DNA of 64,000 nt from Runella aurantiaca (GTDB taxonomy: Bacteria; Bacteroidota; Bacteroidia; Cytophagales; Spirosomataceae): contig NZ_QPIW01000002.1 of NCBI RefSeq assembly GCF_003339505.1, forward strand, positions 124,001 to 188,000. The letters are read 5' to 3'. Positions within the stretch are counted from its first letter, which is position 1. Every line of letters begins with the position of its first letter. The translations under genes and the position numbers were made by a program. Shown piece by piece: positions 44,162 to 51,835 of the stretch. Below the pieces are notes generated by a model that saw only the letters and a program-made list of their open reading frames with translations, was not told the origin of the DNA and did no database searches.

Positions 44162-44185
44162 TTTTCAGACATTTGCCGAAAATCA

Positions 44186-44533
44186 GACTCCGTAGTTCAA
44201 CGGATAGCACGGAACGCCGCCCGATAATCGTTTCCTAAACACTTGATATGGGCGGCTGTGATTTTTGAAATAGACTCCGTAGTTCAACGGATAGTGCGGA
44301 ACGCCGCCCGATAATCGTTTCTTAAACGCTTGATATGGGCGGCTGTGATTTTTGAAATAGACTCCGTAGTTCAACGGATAGTGCGGAACGCCGCCCGATA
44401 ATCGTTTCCTAAACGCTTGATATGGGCGGCTGTGATTTTTGAAATAGACTCCGTAGTTCAACGGATAGTGCGGAACGCCGCCCGATAATCGTTTCCTAAA
44501 CGCTTGATATGGGCGGCTGTGATTTTTGAAATA
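44186..44533 (+). repeat. Four 87-bp tandem repeats derived from tRNA-Arg(CCT)
   Basis: Four head-to-tail units start at 44186, 44273, 44360 and 44447, period exactly 87 bp, nearly identical. Each begins with the first 22 bases of the adjacent tRNA-Arg (GACTCCGTAGTTCAACGG...), then an extra 15-20 bases containing GCCGCCC, then a copy of the anticodon arm (CGTTTCCTAAACGCTT in most, with CTT in unit 2), GATATGGG, then CGGCTGTGATTTTTGAAATA instead of the T arm and acceptor 3' strand. GCCGCCC and GGGCGGC can pair, enclosing the anticodon hairpin. The period is a multiple of three, so one minus-strand frame stays open. Confidence 0.95.
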
Positions 44534-44605
44534 GACTCCGTAGTTCAACGGATAGAATAAGCGTTTCCTAAACGCTTGATATGGGTTCGATTCCCGTCGG
44601 AGTCA
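44534..44605 (+). tRNA. tRNA-Arg (anticodon CCT)
   Basis: A complete cloverleaf: acceptor GACTCCG with CGGAGTC, D arm GTTC/GAAT with one G-T pair, anticodon stem AGCGT/ACGCT with loop TTCCTAA, so the anticodon is CCT (44567-44569), and a T arm ATGGG-TTCGATT-CCCGT. The discriminator is A; CCA is not encoded. It reads AGG codons. It is directly continuous with the 87-bp repeats on its 5' side. Confidence 0.97.
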
Positions 44606-45284
44606 CTAATTTTTCTTCAAAGCGTTTTCTAAACGCTTTCCATGGTCGGGGTGTCGGGGTCTACCTGAGTCGCCTACTGCTTTGATTCTCGCTAGAAGCT
44701 GCTTAGTTTTTTCAAAATTATCCCAAAATGCTCAATATCTCGGAGGGGCTTCTACCTTCGATTCGTGTTAAAGTTACTAACTTTTTTCAAAGTGGTTCTC
44801 AATCGCTTGCTACGCCAGAGGCGGCAACTTCCGATTTATCACCTTCGGTCGGACAATAAAATTCTTCTCAAATAGGCTATCATACTCTAGGGGCAAACGG
44901 ATAAATTATCCTCTCTATCAGATATTTAAACTGTCTAATACACAATACTTTTTGCAAAATTCTTACGGATAAAACAGCATAAAAAATGTAATTTTTAGAA
45001 GAAGAAGCCCCAAATTATATAATTGGTTAACTGGAATAATACTGAACGCTAAGTATTGTTGATTTACAGTGTTAAAGTCCAATTAAAAATTTTTATATCA
45101 ATATAAAAAAGGATATTATTTATAGTAGATTTGTAATCACTATTGTTTTTTTGTCTATGTAATGACTAATTTTGTCTATGGAATGGATGATTTTATCTAC
45201 CTAAACCTTTATGCTTTGAAATGATAAGTTGCCCATAATCTATAGTCGTTCCTCTCTAAAGCCTAACTTGAAAAACCTATCTTT
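44606..45284. other. AT-rich gene-free region with decayed tRNA-like traces
   Basis: About 680 bp between the tRNA and the aminotransferase gene without a convincing reading frame. The first 200 bp hold sequences resembling tRNA-Arg parts: AAAGCGTTTTCTAAACGC at 44619 (an anticodon-arm look-alike with TCT) and a degenerate copy of the tRNA 3' end plus flank starting TTCGATT at 44757. The last 200 bp are very AT-rich and hold three direct repeats near 45150-45200. Confidence 0.6.
45150..45200. promoter_or_regulatory. Three direct repeats upstream of the sugar operon
   Basis: TTTGTCTATG at 45150-45159 and 45171-45180 and a weaker TTTTATCTAC at 45191-45200 recur every 20-21 bp, two helical turns, on one face of the DNA. 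A TAGATTTG box resembling the Bacteroidota -7 element is at 45126-45133. Together they suggest an activator site for the operon beginning at 45285; this is inference. Confidence 0.4.
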
Positions 45285-46433
45285 ATGATTACTGAAAAAC
45301 CTATGAACGAGTTTCCTGTAATGGATACAGGAGACGGTATTGTATTATTCCATCCAAATATTCCTGCTAAAGCGGCCTTAAATGTGACCGAAGTTCTGAA
45401 TACTCGATGGATTGGGCAAGGGCCTAGGGTAGAAGAATTTGAAAACCGCTTTGAAGAAAAATTCACGACTCCCTGCAAGAGTTTAGCGGTGGGGTCAGGC
45501 ACCGATGCCCTGCATTTATCGTATCTGCTTGCTGGTTTGCAGGCCGGTGATGAGGTGATTGCACCAGTTTTTACCTGTACTGCTACCAACATCCCGTTTC
45601 TTTATATGGGGATAAAAATTGTCTTTGCTGATATTGACGAAAACCTCAATATTGACGTCAAACACGTAGCGCGTCTTATTACGCCAAAAACCAAAGCCAT
45701 TGTTTGTGTGCATTATGGCGGTTTGCCGTGCGATATGGACGAACTTTGGGCATTGGGAGCTAAACACAATATTGCCATCATCGAAGACGCCGCCCATGCC
45801 GTGGGGGCAAAATACAAAGGCGAGTACATCGGTAGTCAAAGCGATTTTACGATGTTTTCGTTTCAGGCCATCAAGCACATTACAACGGGCGATGGTGGCA
45901 TGTTGGTGGTGAAAGACAAGTCATTGGTAGAAAAAGCCAAACGTTTGCGTTGGTTCGGCATTGACCGCAGCAGCAAACAAAAAGGGATTTGGGAAAACGA
46001 CATCGTGGAGGTGGGCTACAAATACCAAATGACCGATATTGCTGCGAGCCTCGGATTGGCGTCGTTGGATGAGTTTGATGAGCATTTGGCGCACCGGCAA
46101 AAATTATACCGCCTGTATTGTGATTTATTGAAAGATATCAAAGGAATACGGGTAATTGGAAGTGAATACACCGACCGTGAGCACGCCGCTTGGTTGTTGA
46201 CCGCCGAGGTTGACGACCGTGAAAATCTGGTAAAATACCTTCGTGAACATGGAATAGAATCTGGTCAGGTACATTATCGCAATGATAAATATAGCATTTT
46301 TGGAGGCCGAACCCCAGGCCAATTTCCCAAAATGGATGCGATTGAAGACCGCTATTTGGTGCTGCCTCTCCACGCCAAAGTGACTGAAGACGACGTTGAA
46401 TATATCGCCTATATTCTCCGAAAAGGACGGTAA
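45285..46433 (+). CDS. DegT/DnrJ/EryC1/StrS family sugar aminotransferase
   Basis: A 382-residue PLP enzyme that typically aminates a keto-sugar nucleotide for surface glycan synthesis. Fold markers are LAVGSGTDALHLSYLLAGLQ, GDEVIAPVFTCTATNIPFLY, VHYGGLPCDMDEL, IIEDAAHAVGAKYKG and the PLP-lysine segment FSFQAIKHITTGDGGML near residue 200. The start could be the ATG at 45285 or the one six codons later. Eight bp separate it from the next glycosyltransferase, so it is first in a three-gene operon. It could also make a Perosamine-type or QuiNAc-type sugar; the nucleotide sugar is not readable. Confidence 0.9.
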   Translation: MITEKPMNEFPVMDTGDGIVLFHPNIPAKAALNVTEVLNTRWIGQGPRVEEFENRFEEKFTTPCKSLAVGSGTDALHLSYLLAGLQAGDEVIAPVFTCTATNIPFLYMGIKIVFADIDENLNIDVKHVARLITPKTKAIVCVHYGGLPCDMDELWALGAKHNIAIIEDAAHAVGAKYKGEYIGSQSDFTMFSFQAIKHITTGDGGMLVVKDKSLVEKAKRLRWFGIDRSSKQKGIWENDIVEVGYKYQMTDIAASLGLASLDEFDEHLAHRQKLYRLYCDLLKDIKGIRVIGSEYTDREHAAWLLTAEVDDRENLVKYLREHGIESGQVHYRNDKYSIFGGRTPGQFPKMDAIEDRYLVLPLHAKVTEDDVEYIAYILRKGR

Positions 46434-46441
46434 AGAATGTT

Positions 46442-47350
46442 ATGGATTTCACGTATAAAAAAGTGCCCTTGGCGTATTCTCCTGTTTTTTCAATACTTAT
46501 TCCCTCTTGGAATAACCTCGATTACCTCAAATGTGCAGTAAATAGTATCAGAAAAAACAGCCGATATAAGCACCAAATTATTGTGCATGTCAACGAAGGA
46601 AAAGATGGTTCTGAAGACTGGGTTTTAGCGCAGGGAGACATTGGCTATACCAAAAGCAGTCAGAACGCTGGAGTATGCTACGGCTTCAATGCAGCGTCTC
46701 ATTTGGCCGTAGCTGATTATCTGGTTTTTATTGACGACGATATGTACTTATGTCCCGATTGGGATTTCTTTCTGTTGGAAGAAGTAAAAAAGCAGAAAGA
46801 CGACAAATGGTGCATCAGCGGAACCATGATTGAAGGCTTTGATAAAGGAAATGCCTGCGTGATTGGTGATAAAAACTACGGCACACATCCGTCGGAATTT
46901 GATGAAGCAAAATTTTTGTCGGAATACGCCAGCTATCCGAAAGAAGACTGGAACGGCAGCCAATGGTATCCGATGGTCTTGCCAACGTTTGTGTACCGGG
47001 CCGTGGGGGGCTTGAGCGTCGAGTTTTTTCCGGGAATGTACAGCGACCCCGATTTTATGATAAAATTGTGGCATTATGGCGTCCGTTTTTACAAAGGAAT
47101 CGGTAAAAGCCGGGTGTACCATTTTGCAAGTAGAAGCACGGGGCGGGTCAAACGCAACGATGGCCGAACCGAGTTTATCTTAAAATGGGGCTTGAGTAGC
47201 AATACATTTTTTAAAAATTACCTCAAAATTGGGCCCAAGTTTTTAGGGACACTGCCCGAGCCTGAGGAGACTTTTACGCTTAAATTTAAAAAACAAATTG
47301 ATCGATGGAAGGTTAAATTCAAAGCCCGTCCTATTGATATTTCCCGATAA
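46442..47350 (+). CDS. Glycosyltransferase family 2
   Basis: A 302-residue GT-A transferase. The nucleotide-binding start is FSILIPSWNNLDYLKCAVNSI in part and the metal-binding motif is VFIDDDMYLCPDWD near residue 98; a later HFASRSTGRVKRN segment near residue 227 resembles the acceptor side. No membrane helix. It probably transfers the sugar made with the upstream aminotransferase onto a lipid-linked or protein-linked glycan. It lies between the aminotransferase (8 bp) and a methyltransferase (2 bp), so the three are co-transcribed. Confidence 0.9.
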   Translation: MDFTYKKVPLAYSPVFSILIPSWNNLDYLKCAVNSIRKNSRYKHQIIVHVNEGKDGSEDWVLAQGDIGYTKSSQNAGVCYGFNAASHLAVADYLVFIDDDMYLCPDWDFFLLEEVKKQKDDKWCISGTMIEGFDKGNACVIGDKNYGTHPSEFDEAKFLSEYASYPKEDWNGSQWYPMVLPTFVYRAVGGLSVEFFPGMYSDPDFMIKLWHYGVRFYKGIGKSRVYHFASRSTGRVKRNDGRTEFILKWGLSSNTFFKNYLKIGPKFLGTLPEPEETFTLKFKKQIDRWKVKFKARPIDISR

Positions 47351-47352
47351 TT

Positions 47353-48135
47353 ATGTCCAATTATAAAGAGCAAATCAAGCATGTGCCGCATTCCAAAGGC
47401 AATGCATTGGAGTTTATACACCGTTATCTTGCTGAGCACGACGTACGCGATAAGCGAGTGGTAGATGTATCTGCGGGTTCGGGATATGTAGCAAATCTGT
47501 GGCATAATGCAGGGGCGAAGGTCAAGCCTTTTGACAAGCATCCTGATATTCTCAAGAGCGATTCGTTGATTTGTTCATCTATTGATTTGGACAAAACATT
47601 GCCTATCGAGTCAAATTCTGCCGATTATGTGTTGTTGATGGAAACCATCGAGCACATTCCCAATCAGACTTTTCTGTTGCAAGAACTCGCCCGTATTCTA
47701 AAACCCAACGGATTGTTGATTATTACAAAACCTAACAATAGCAGTCTGAGTGGGCGCATGGCCAACCTTTTAGTGGAAGCCGAGCGGAGCGACATGTTTT
47801 TGTCGAACGAAGCTGAAGTCATTGGTTACGATGATGCGCACCTTTACAACGGCCGAGTATACCTCTGCAATGTACAGCGGTTGCGGTCCATGGCGGGTTT
47901 GGCGGGTTTGCGTTTTCAGAAAGTCTACCCCAATCAATTAAGTGTCAGCTCGTTGGTTTGGTATTTATTTTTGGGTTTATTCCTGCATTTACGCTCGTTT
48001 TTGACATCGCAAAAACTGTCTCGTAAGACGGCTGATGCGCAGGAAAAGAAGATTCTTCGAGAGCAACACTTGCTCAATACCAATCAAACGGTGCTGCTGC
48101 ACAAGCATTTGTGTATTACTTTCAGAAAAGAGTAA
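47353..48135 (+). CDS. Class I SAM-dependent methyltransferase
   Basis: A 260-residue Rossmann-fold methyltransferase. The SAM site is VVDVSAGSGYVANLWHNAG near residue 36, then KPFDKHPDIL, DYVLLMETIEHIPNQ (motif with the typical E-H-I-P) and LKPNGLLIITKPN. A hydrophobic patch near residue 200 (SSLVWYLFLGLFLHL) could touch the membrane. Third gene of the sugar operon, suggesting methylation of a glycan or lipid carrier; the acceptor is not readable. A terminator follows. Confidence 0.88.
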   Translation: MSNYKEQIKHVPHSKGNALEFIHRYLAEHDVRDKRVVDVSAGSGYVANLWHNAGAKVKPFDKHPDILKSDSLICSSIDLDKTLPIESNSADYVLLMETIEHIPNQTFLLQELARILKPNGLLIITKPNNSSLSGRMANLLVEAERSDMFLSNEAEVIGYDDAHLYNGRVYLCNVQRLRSMAGLAGLRFQKVYPNQLSVSSLVWYLFLGLFLHLRSFLTSQKLSRKTADAQEKKILREQHLLNTNQTVLLHKHLCITFRKE

Positions 48136-48148
48136 ACGCGCATTCCAT

Positions 48149-48186
48149 AACCCCTCAAACCCCTGATTTCAGGAGCTTGAGGGGTT
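48149..48186 (+). terminator. Terminator of the glycan operon
   Basis: AACCCCTCAA (48149-48158) pairs with TTGAGGGGTT (48177-48186), 14 bp after the methyltransferase stop, followed by GTGTTTTATA on the plus strand. Confidence 0.8.
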
Positions 48187-48281
48187 TGTGTTTTATACTA
48201 ACTAAAAGTAAGTGGTCGGGGTGGTAGAACCAGCCAAGGCCTTTAGAATATTCTCGAAAGCATTTTTTGGATTGTTGCGAT

Positions 48282-48617
48282 TTAGGAATGAACTAAGCGG
48301 GGCATGGGCCGCAGCATAATGTCCAAATCCACATGGTTTTCATCAGAAGCAATTTCTGCCTGCAAACGTAAATTCTGAACAATCGCAATCATGGTATTGT
48401 CTTCTTGGGCCTGTTCACTAAAACTCAGTTGGCTGTATTTCTTTTGTCGGTTAGGCTCCCAAAAGAACAATTCGGTCTTGGCATCATAAATACCGATGGC
48501 AACTCCTCGGCGGTGGCGGGAGAGCTTCTTTAGGGCGTCTTCGGCCTCGGCACGGGTGTTAAACGTAAGATGCTGATGGTGCTTTTTGAGCGTATATAAA
48601 ACTGAAAAACGGTTCAT
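48282..48617 (-). CDS. Small hypothetical protein
   Basis: A 111-residue soluble protein starting MNRFSVLYTLKKHHQHLTF; an in-frame ATG at 48650 would add 11 residues and is less likely. It contains the short conserved-looking RAEAEDALKKLSRHRRGVAIGIYDAKTELFFWEP in part, mixing helix and strand, then a helical tail and a final LDIMLRPMPR. No export signal. I do not recognise the family. It is monocistronic and convergent with the glycan operon. Confidence 0.6.
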   Translation of the reverse strand: MNRFSVLYTLKKHHQHLTFNTRAEAEDALKKLSRHRRGVAIGIYDAKTELFFWEPNRQKKYSQLSFSEQAQEDNTMIAIVQNLRLQAEIASDENHVDLDIMLRPMPRLVHS

Positions 48618-48650
48618 GTCAGTGGAAATTTTAAATGAAGTGTACAACAA

Positions 48651-49062
48651 CTAACAGTGAGTTGTTTGAAGTAGGATGCCTGTTTTGAAGGCGGTTTTTA
48701 GTTGAATGAATGAGCGCTCAGCGAGCCTTAAATATTAATTAAAATGAGAATCAACGCCTAATGGCAAAGCTGAGAAGATTGGATAAAACTTAGAGATGTA
48801 TCTGCCCCTGATTAGTGCTTTAGTGGATGATTTGCCGTTCTATCAAAAGATGGGCAAAAGAGGTAGATATGTACAAAAGAAAGATTTGCTTACTAAATTA
48901 CAAGTAGGTTTGTATTACAAATATAAAAGAAATGTTTTGTTATCCAAGTGTATAGACATTTTTTTTGGATAAAAAGTTTCTTTCGATGCATTTATGATAA
49001 ACTCTTTCAATATGATTATTTGAAGAATGATTTGTTTTTTTGGTTTTCAAAATACGCTCTAC
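48651..49062. other. AT-rich intergenic region with one very small reading frame
   Basis: About 410 bp upstream of the 48282-48617 gene. It holds one small plus-strand frame from 48796 to 48972 encoding 58 residues rich in Lys, Leu and Tyr (MYLPLISALVDDLPFYQ...). I see no homology clue, no ribosome site and no neighbour to pair it with, so coding is doubtful. It may be a remnant of a larger gene. Confidence 0.4.
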
Positions 49063-49103
49063 AAACAAAATCCCCAACGTATTTGGCGTAGGGGATTTTG
49101 TTT
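49063..49103 (-). terminator. Terminator of the peroxiredoxin/TlpA gene
   Basis: AAACAAAATCCCC (49063-49075) pairs with GGGGATTTTGTTT (49091-49103), with a further ACG/CGT pairing inside the loop. It lies 7 bp past the stop of the minus-strand gene. Confidence 0.8.
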
Positions 49104-49109
49104 CTTTGT

Positions 49110-50225
49110 TCAATAAAATCGCCCTATCGTCGGGCTTTCTACAATCTTCTTTCGGACTTCGAGGGCATTGATTGCTCCCTGTTTGGTATAAATAACTTTG
49201 CCGCCAGGCTCAATGATGAGGGTATAAGGCAAGGCTCCTTGCCATTTTGGGTCGACGATTTCGATAAACTGATACACGTCCATGCCGTCCAAAATATAAT
49301 TGACGTTGGAGGCTTGTTTGGCTTTGAGGAATTTTAGGGCTTTTTCGCGTTGGGCGGGCTTGTCGGTGGTGATGCTCACAAACTCAAAATCGCGCCCTCG
49401 GTACATTCGGTTCATGGTCACAAACTCAGGAAATTCTACCACGCAAGGCCCGCACCACGTGGCCCAAACGTTGATGACGCGGAGCTTGTCGGTGTCGTTT
49501 TTTAATAGTTTGCGTAGTCCGTCGGGGTTGATGGTTTCGAGTTTTACTTCTTCTTTGGCCCATTCGGCTTTGCCCCGCTCAATCCAATCCGATTTTTCTT
49601 TCCATTTGATGGAGCAGCCAAATGATTTGGTTTTGGGGACTGCCACGGGCTTTCCTGCGAGTAAGGCTTCCACGGCGTCGCGGGCATTATTAACCTTGGG
49701 TGTTTCGGTGGGTTTCTCAACGTCGTCAAAACGACCCGTGTATTGTAGCTTACGATTTTGGTCAAAAATGAAAACGTGAGGAGTAGCCACGGCGCCGTAT
49801 GCCAATGACGTAATCTGCGTAGCACCGTCGTAGAGGTAAGGGAAATTATATTTTTTGTCTTTGTACCGAATCTTCATCTCTTCAAATGTATCGCTCAAAT
49901 CGGTGTAGCCCAGCTCATCCAAACGCACCGCCGACGGGTCGTTGGTAGAGATAGCTACCACTTTTATGCCTTGGGCTTTGTAATCACTGGTGAGGCGAAT
50001 AATGCGGTCTTCGTAGGCTTGAGCGGTAGGGCAATGATTGCAAGTAAAAACAACAACCAGTACTTTCGCCTTGCTGAAACTCGCCAAACTGTACGTTTTT
50101 CCGTCGGTGCCTGGGAGCTTAAAATCGGGAGCTTGCGCGCCAATCTCCAGCGTTTTGGGGTCGATGGCGTAAGAACTCAGCGTAAACCATACAACTGATA
50201 AAAGAAAGATGAACGTCGTTTTCAT
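49110..50225 (-). CDS. Exported two-domain thiol-redox protein (AhpC/TSA-like plus TlpA-like)
   Basis: A 371-residue periplasmic protein with signal peptide (MKTTFIFLLSVVWFTLSSYA). The N-terminal domain (about 22-205) is a redoxin with VFTCNHCPTAQAYEDR near residue 60; the second domain is a TlpA thioredoxin with INVWATWCGPCVVEFPEF near residue 250. Both have a CxxC-type pair, CNHC and CGPC. Such tandems appear in Bacteroidota as exported disulfide reductases. The ATG at 50225 is chosen over one 14 codons upstream because it starts the signal peptide. Confidence 0.88.
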   Translation of the reverse strand: MKTTFIFLLSVVWFTLSSYAIDPKTLEIGAQAPDFKLPGTDGKTYSLASFSKAKVLVVVFTCNHCPTAQAYEDRIIRLTSDYKAQGIKVVAISTNDPSAVRLDELGYTDLSDTFEEMKIRYKDKKYNFPYLYDGATQITSLAYGAVATPHVFIFDQNRKLQYTGRFDDVEKPTETPKVNNARDAVEALLAGKPVAVPKTKSFGCSIKWKEKSDWIERGKAEWAKEEVKLETINPDGLRKLLKNDTDKLRVINVWATWCGPCVVEFPEFVTMNRMYRGRDFEFVSITTDKPAQREKALKFLKAKQASNVNYILDGMDVYQFIEIVDPKWQGALPYTLIIEPGGKVIYTKQGAINALEVRKKIVESPTIGRFY

Positions 50226-50364
50226 TGCTTTTTTGGGTTTACTGATTGATTTACAAAATTGGCTCATTGCTTAAGATAGAAGTTAGGCGCAGGAGGTATA
50301 ATGTTAGATTGACTTACCTTAAATTTTACAACAGACCTCTTACTTCGGCACTATTCGTCAACGA

Positions 50365-51663
50365 TTAATCATCAATGGATTGGTAAATCATTTGCCGAAA
50401 CAGATTATTGAGATTATCACTGCTACTTTGGGTTTGTTTCATAATCACACCGATGATTTTTTCTTTGGGGTCGGCAAAATAGTTGGTGTTGAAGTACCCG
50501 CCCCATTCAAAGGTGCCTTCGCTGCCTTTAGCTCCTTTTTCGGCCCCTGCTTTGTTTAGCAAACCAAACGCCAATCCGTAAGAAGAGTTGGCTTTGTCGC
50601 CGCCCAACAGTTCGCCTACCTGATTGCTGAGAATGGTTTCGATGGTTTTACGACTTAAAAAACGTTTGCCACTTACTTCGCCACCGTTGAGATACATCAA
50701 CAAAAAAGTTGCGTAATCTTTGGCGGTACTCGATAACCCTGCCCCGCCCGAAAAGAAGGCCTTGGCACCTTTTACGGGGTATTCGGTGTCATAAAAAGTG
50801 TTTGGATAACGCACCCATTGGCCGTTTTGGGGTTTTTGAATAACCACTAAGCGAGACGCCTTGGCTTCTGGTAAATAAAAATAAGTGTCATTCATGCCCA
50901 ACGGGTCAAACAATCTTTTGCGCAAAAACTCATCAAAAGGCATTCCCGACATGATTTCGATAAAATACCCCAACACGTCTAAACCTTCCGAATAAACGTA
51001 TTTTTCGCCGGGGTGATGGTGCAAAGGCAGTTTTGCGAGCTTCTTGATGTTGTCGCCGATTTTGACGGGTTGGGTCGTAAACAAATCTACGATACCTGCT
51101 TTATGATACATGGCCTTGAACCGCTCATCGCCGTCAATGACGCCGTAGCCAAGTCCAGAGGTGTGGGTCAGCAAATGACGAACCGTGATTTCAGACTTGA
51201 CGGGTTCGGTGGTGTAGGTGCTATCCAAAAACTTAAAATTTTTCAGCACCGTTTGATTCTTAAATTCAGGAATATATTTGGAAATCGGGTCGTCCAATTG
51301 AAATTTCCCTTCTTCCCAGAGCATCATCACGGCCGTAGAAGTGATGGCTTTGGTCATAGAAGCGATGCGAAAAATATCGTCGCGCTTAAGCGCACGGTTG
51401 GATTCATTGTCGGCCATGCCGAAGGCTTTATGGTAAACAATCTTGCCGTTGCGAACCACAATCGCGGCTACGCCTGGCACCGTTCCTTGCGTGACGGCAT
51501 TTTGCAAAATACCATCCATACGGCTGAGGCGCTCGGAGGAGATACCCACGGTTTCGGGGGCGGCATCGCCCAAGGCGGGCGAGTTTTTGATGGATTTAGT
51601 TTGAGCAGTGGCCTGTGCAAAGCCAATAAAAAGAAATGGAAAAAAGAGTAAAGGGGACTTCAT
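50365..51663 (-). CDS. Serine hydrolase, class C beta-lactamase family
   Basis: A 432-residue exported serine hydrolase with signal peptide (MKSPLLFFPFLFIGFAQATA). The nucleophile motif SxxK is SMTKAIT near residue 105, and the Tyr motif YxN is represented by YSEG. LLTHTSGLGYG, a typical following segment, is present. Family members include AmpC-type lactamases, DD-peptidases and esterases such as EstB; the physiological substrate here is unknown. Co-oriented with the S10 peptidase gene upstream, with a terminator between. Confidence 0.9.
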   Translation of the reverse strand: MKSPLLFFPFLFIGFAQATAQTKSIKNSPALGDAAPETVGISSERLSRMDGILQNAVTQGTVPGVAAIVVRNGKIVYHKAFGMADNESNRALKRDDIFRIASMTKAITSTAVMMLWEEGKFQLDDPISKYIPEFKNQTVLKNFKFLDSTYTTEPVKSEITVRHLLTHTSGLGYGVIDGDERFKAMYHKAGIVDLFTTQPVKIGDNIKKLAKLPLHHHPGEKYVYSEGLDVLGYFIEIMSGMPFDEFLRKRLFDPLGMNDTYFYLPEAKASRLVVIQKPQNGQWVRYPNTFYDTEYPVKGAKAFFSGGAGLSSTAKDYATFLLMYLNGGEVSGKRFLSRKTIETILSNQVGELLGGDKANSSYGLAFGLLNKAGAEKGAKGSEGTFEWGGYFNTNYFADPKEKIIGVIMKQTQSSSDNLNNLFRQMIYQSIDD

Positions 51664-51761
51664 AGTGAATACTGAATAGGTACAACACTATCAAGTAATT
51701 ACGGGTCAAATTTTACTGATTATGTGGATAAAAGTAGGGATAGTGTGGATAACTATGCAAA

Positions 51762-51825
51762 ACAAAAGAGGCGTGAATTACGCGCCTCTTTTGTAGAATG
51801 GTAGGGGCAGGGCTTGCCTCTGCCC
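51762..51825 (-). terminator. Terminator of the S10 peptidase gene plus small hairpin
   Basis: ACAAAAGAGGCG (51762-51773) pairs with CGCCTCTTTTGT (51783-51794). A second short hairpin, GGGCAG/CTGCCC (51805-51810 with 51820-51825), stands between it and the gene; the GGGGCAG...CTGCCC form resembles a widespread REP-like motif. Confidence 0.7.
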
Positions 51826-51835
51826 AATAGATAGA

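Noticed and set aside
44186-44533. Possible CRISPR array
   Set aside because: The units are head to tail with no variable spacers, no cas genes are near, and the unit is clearly tRNA-derived.
44183-44548. Minus-strand frame encoding four copies of a 29-residue repeat (NYGVYFKNHSRPYQ...)
   Set aside because: The period of 87 bp is a multiple of three, so an open frame is expected by chance from the tRNA-derived array; there is no start context, no domain, and it overlaps tRNA sequence.
48796-48972. 58-residue plus-strand frame
   Set aside because: Too short, no ribosome site or homology clue, stands alone in an AT-rich gap; left as doubtful within the intergenic entry.
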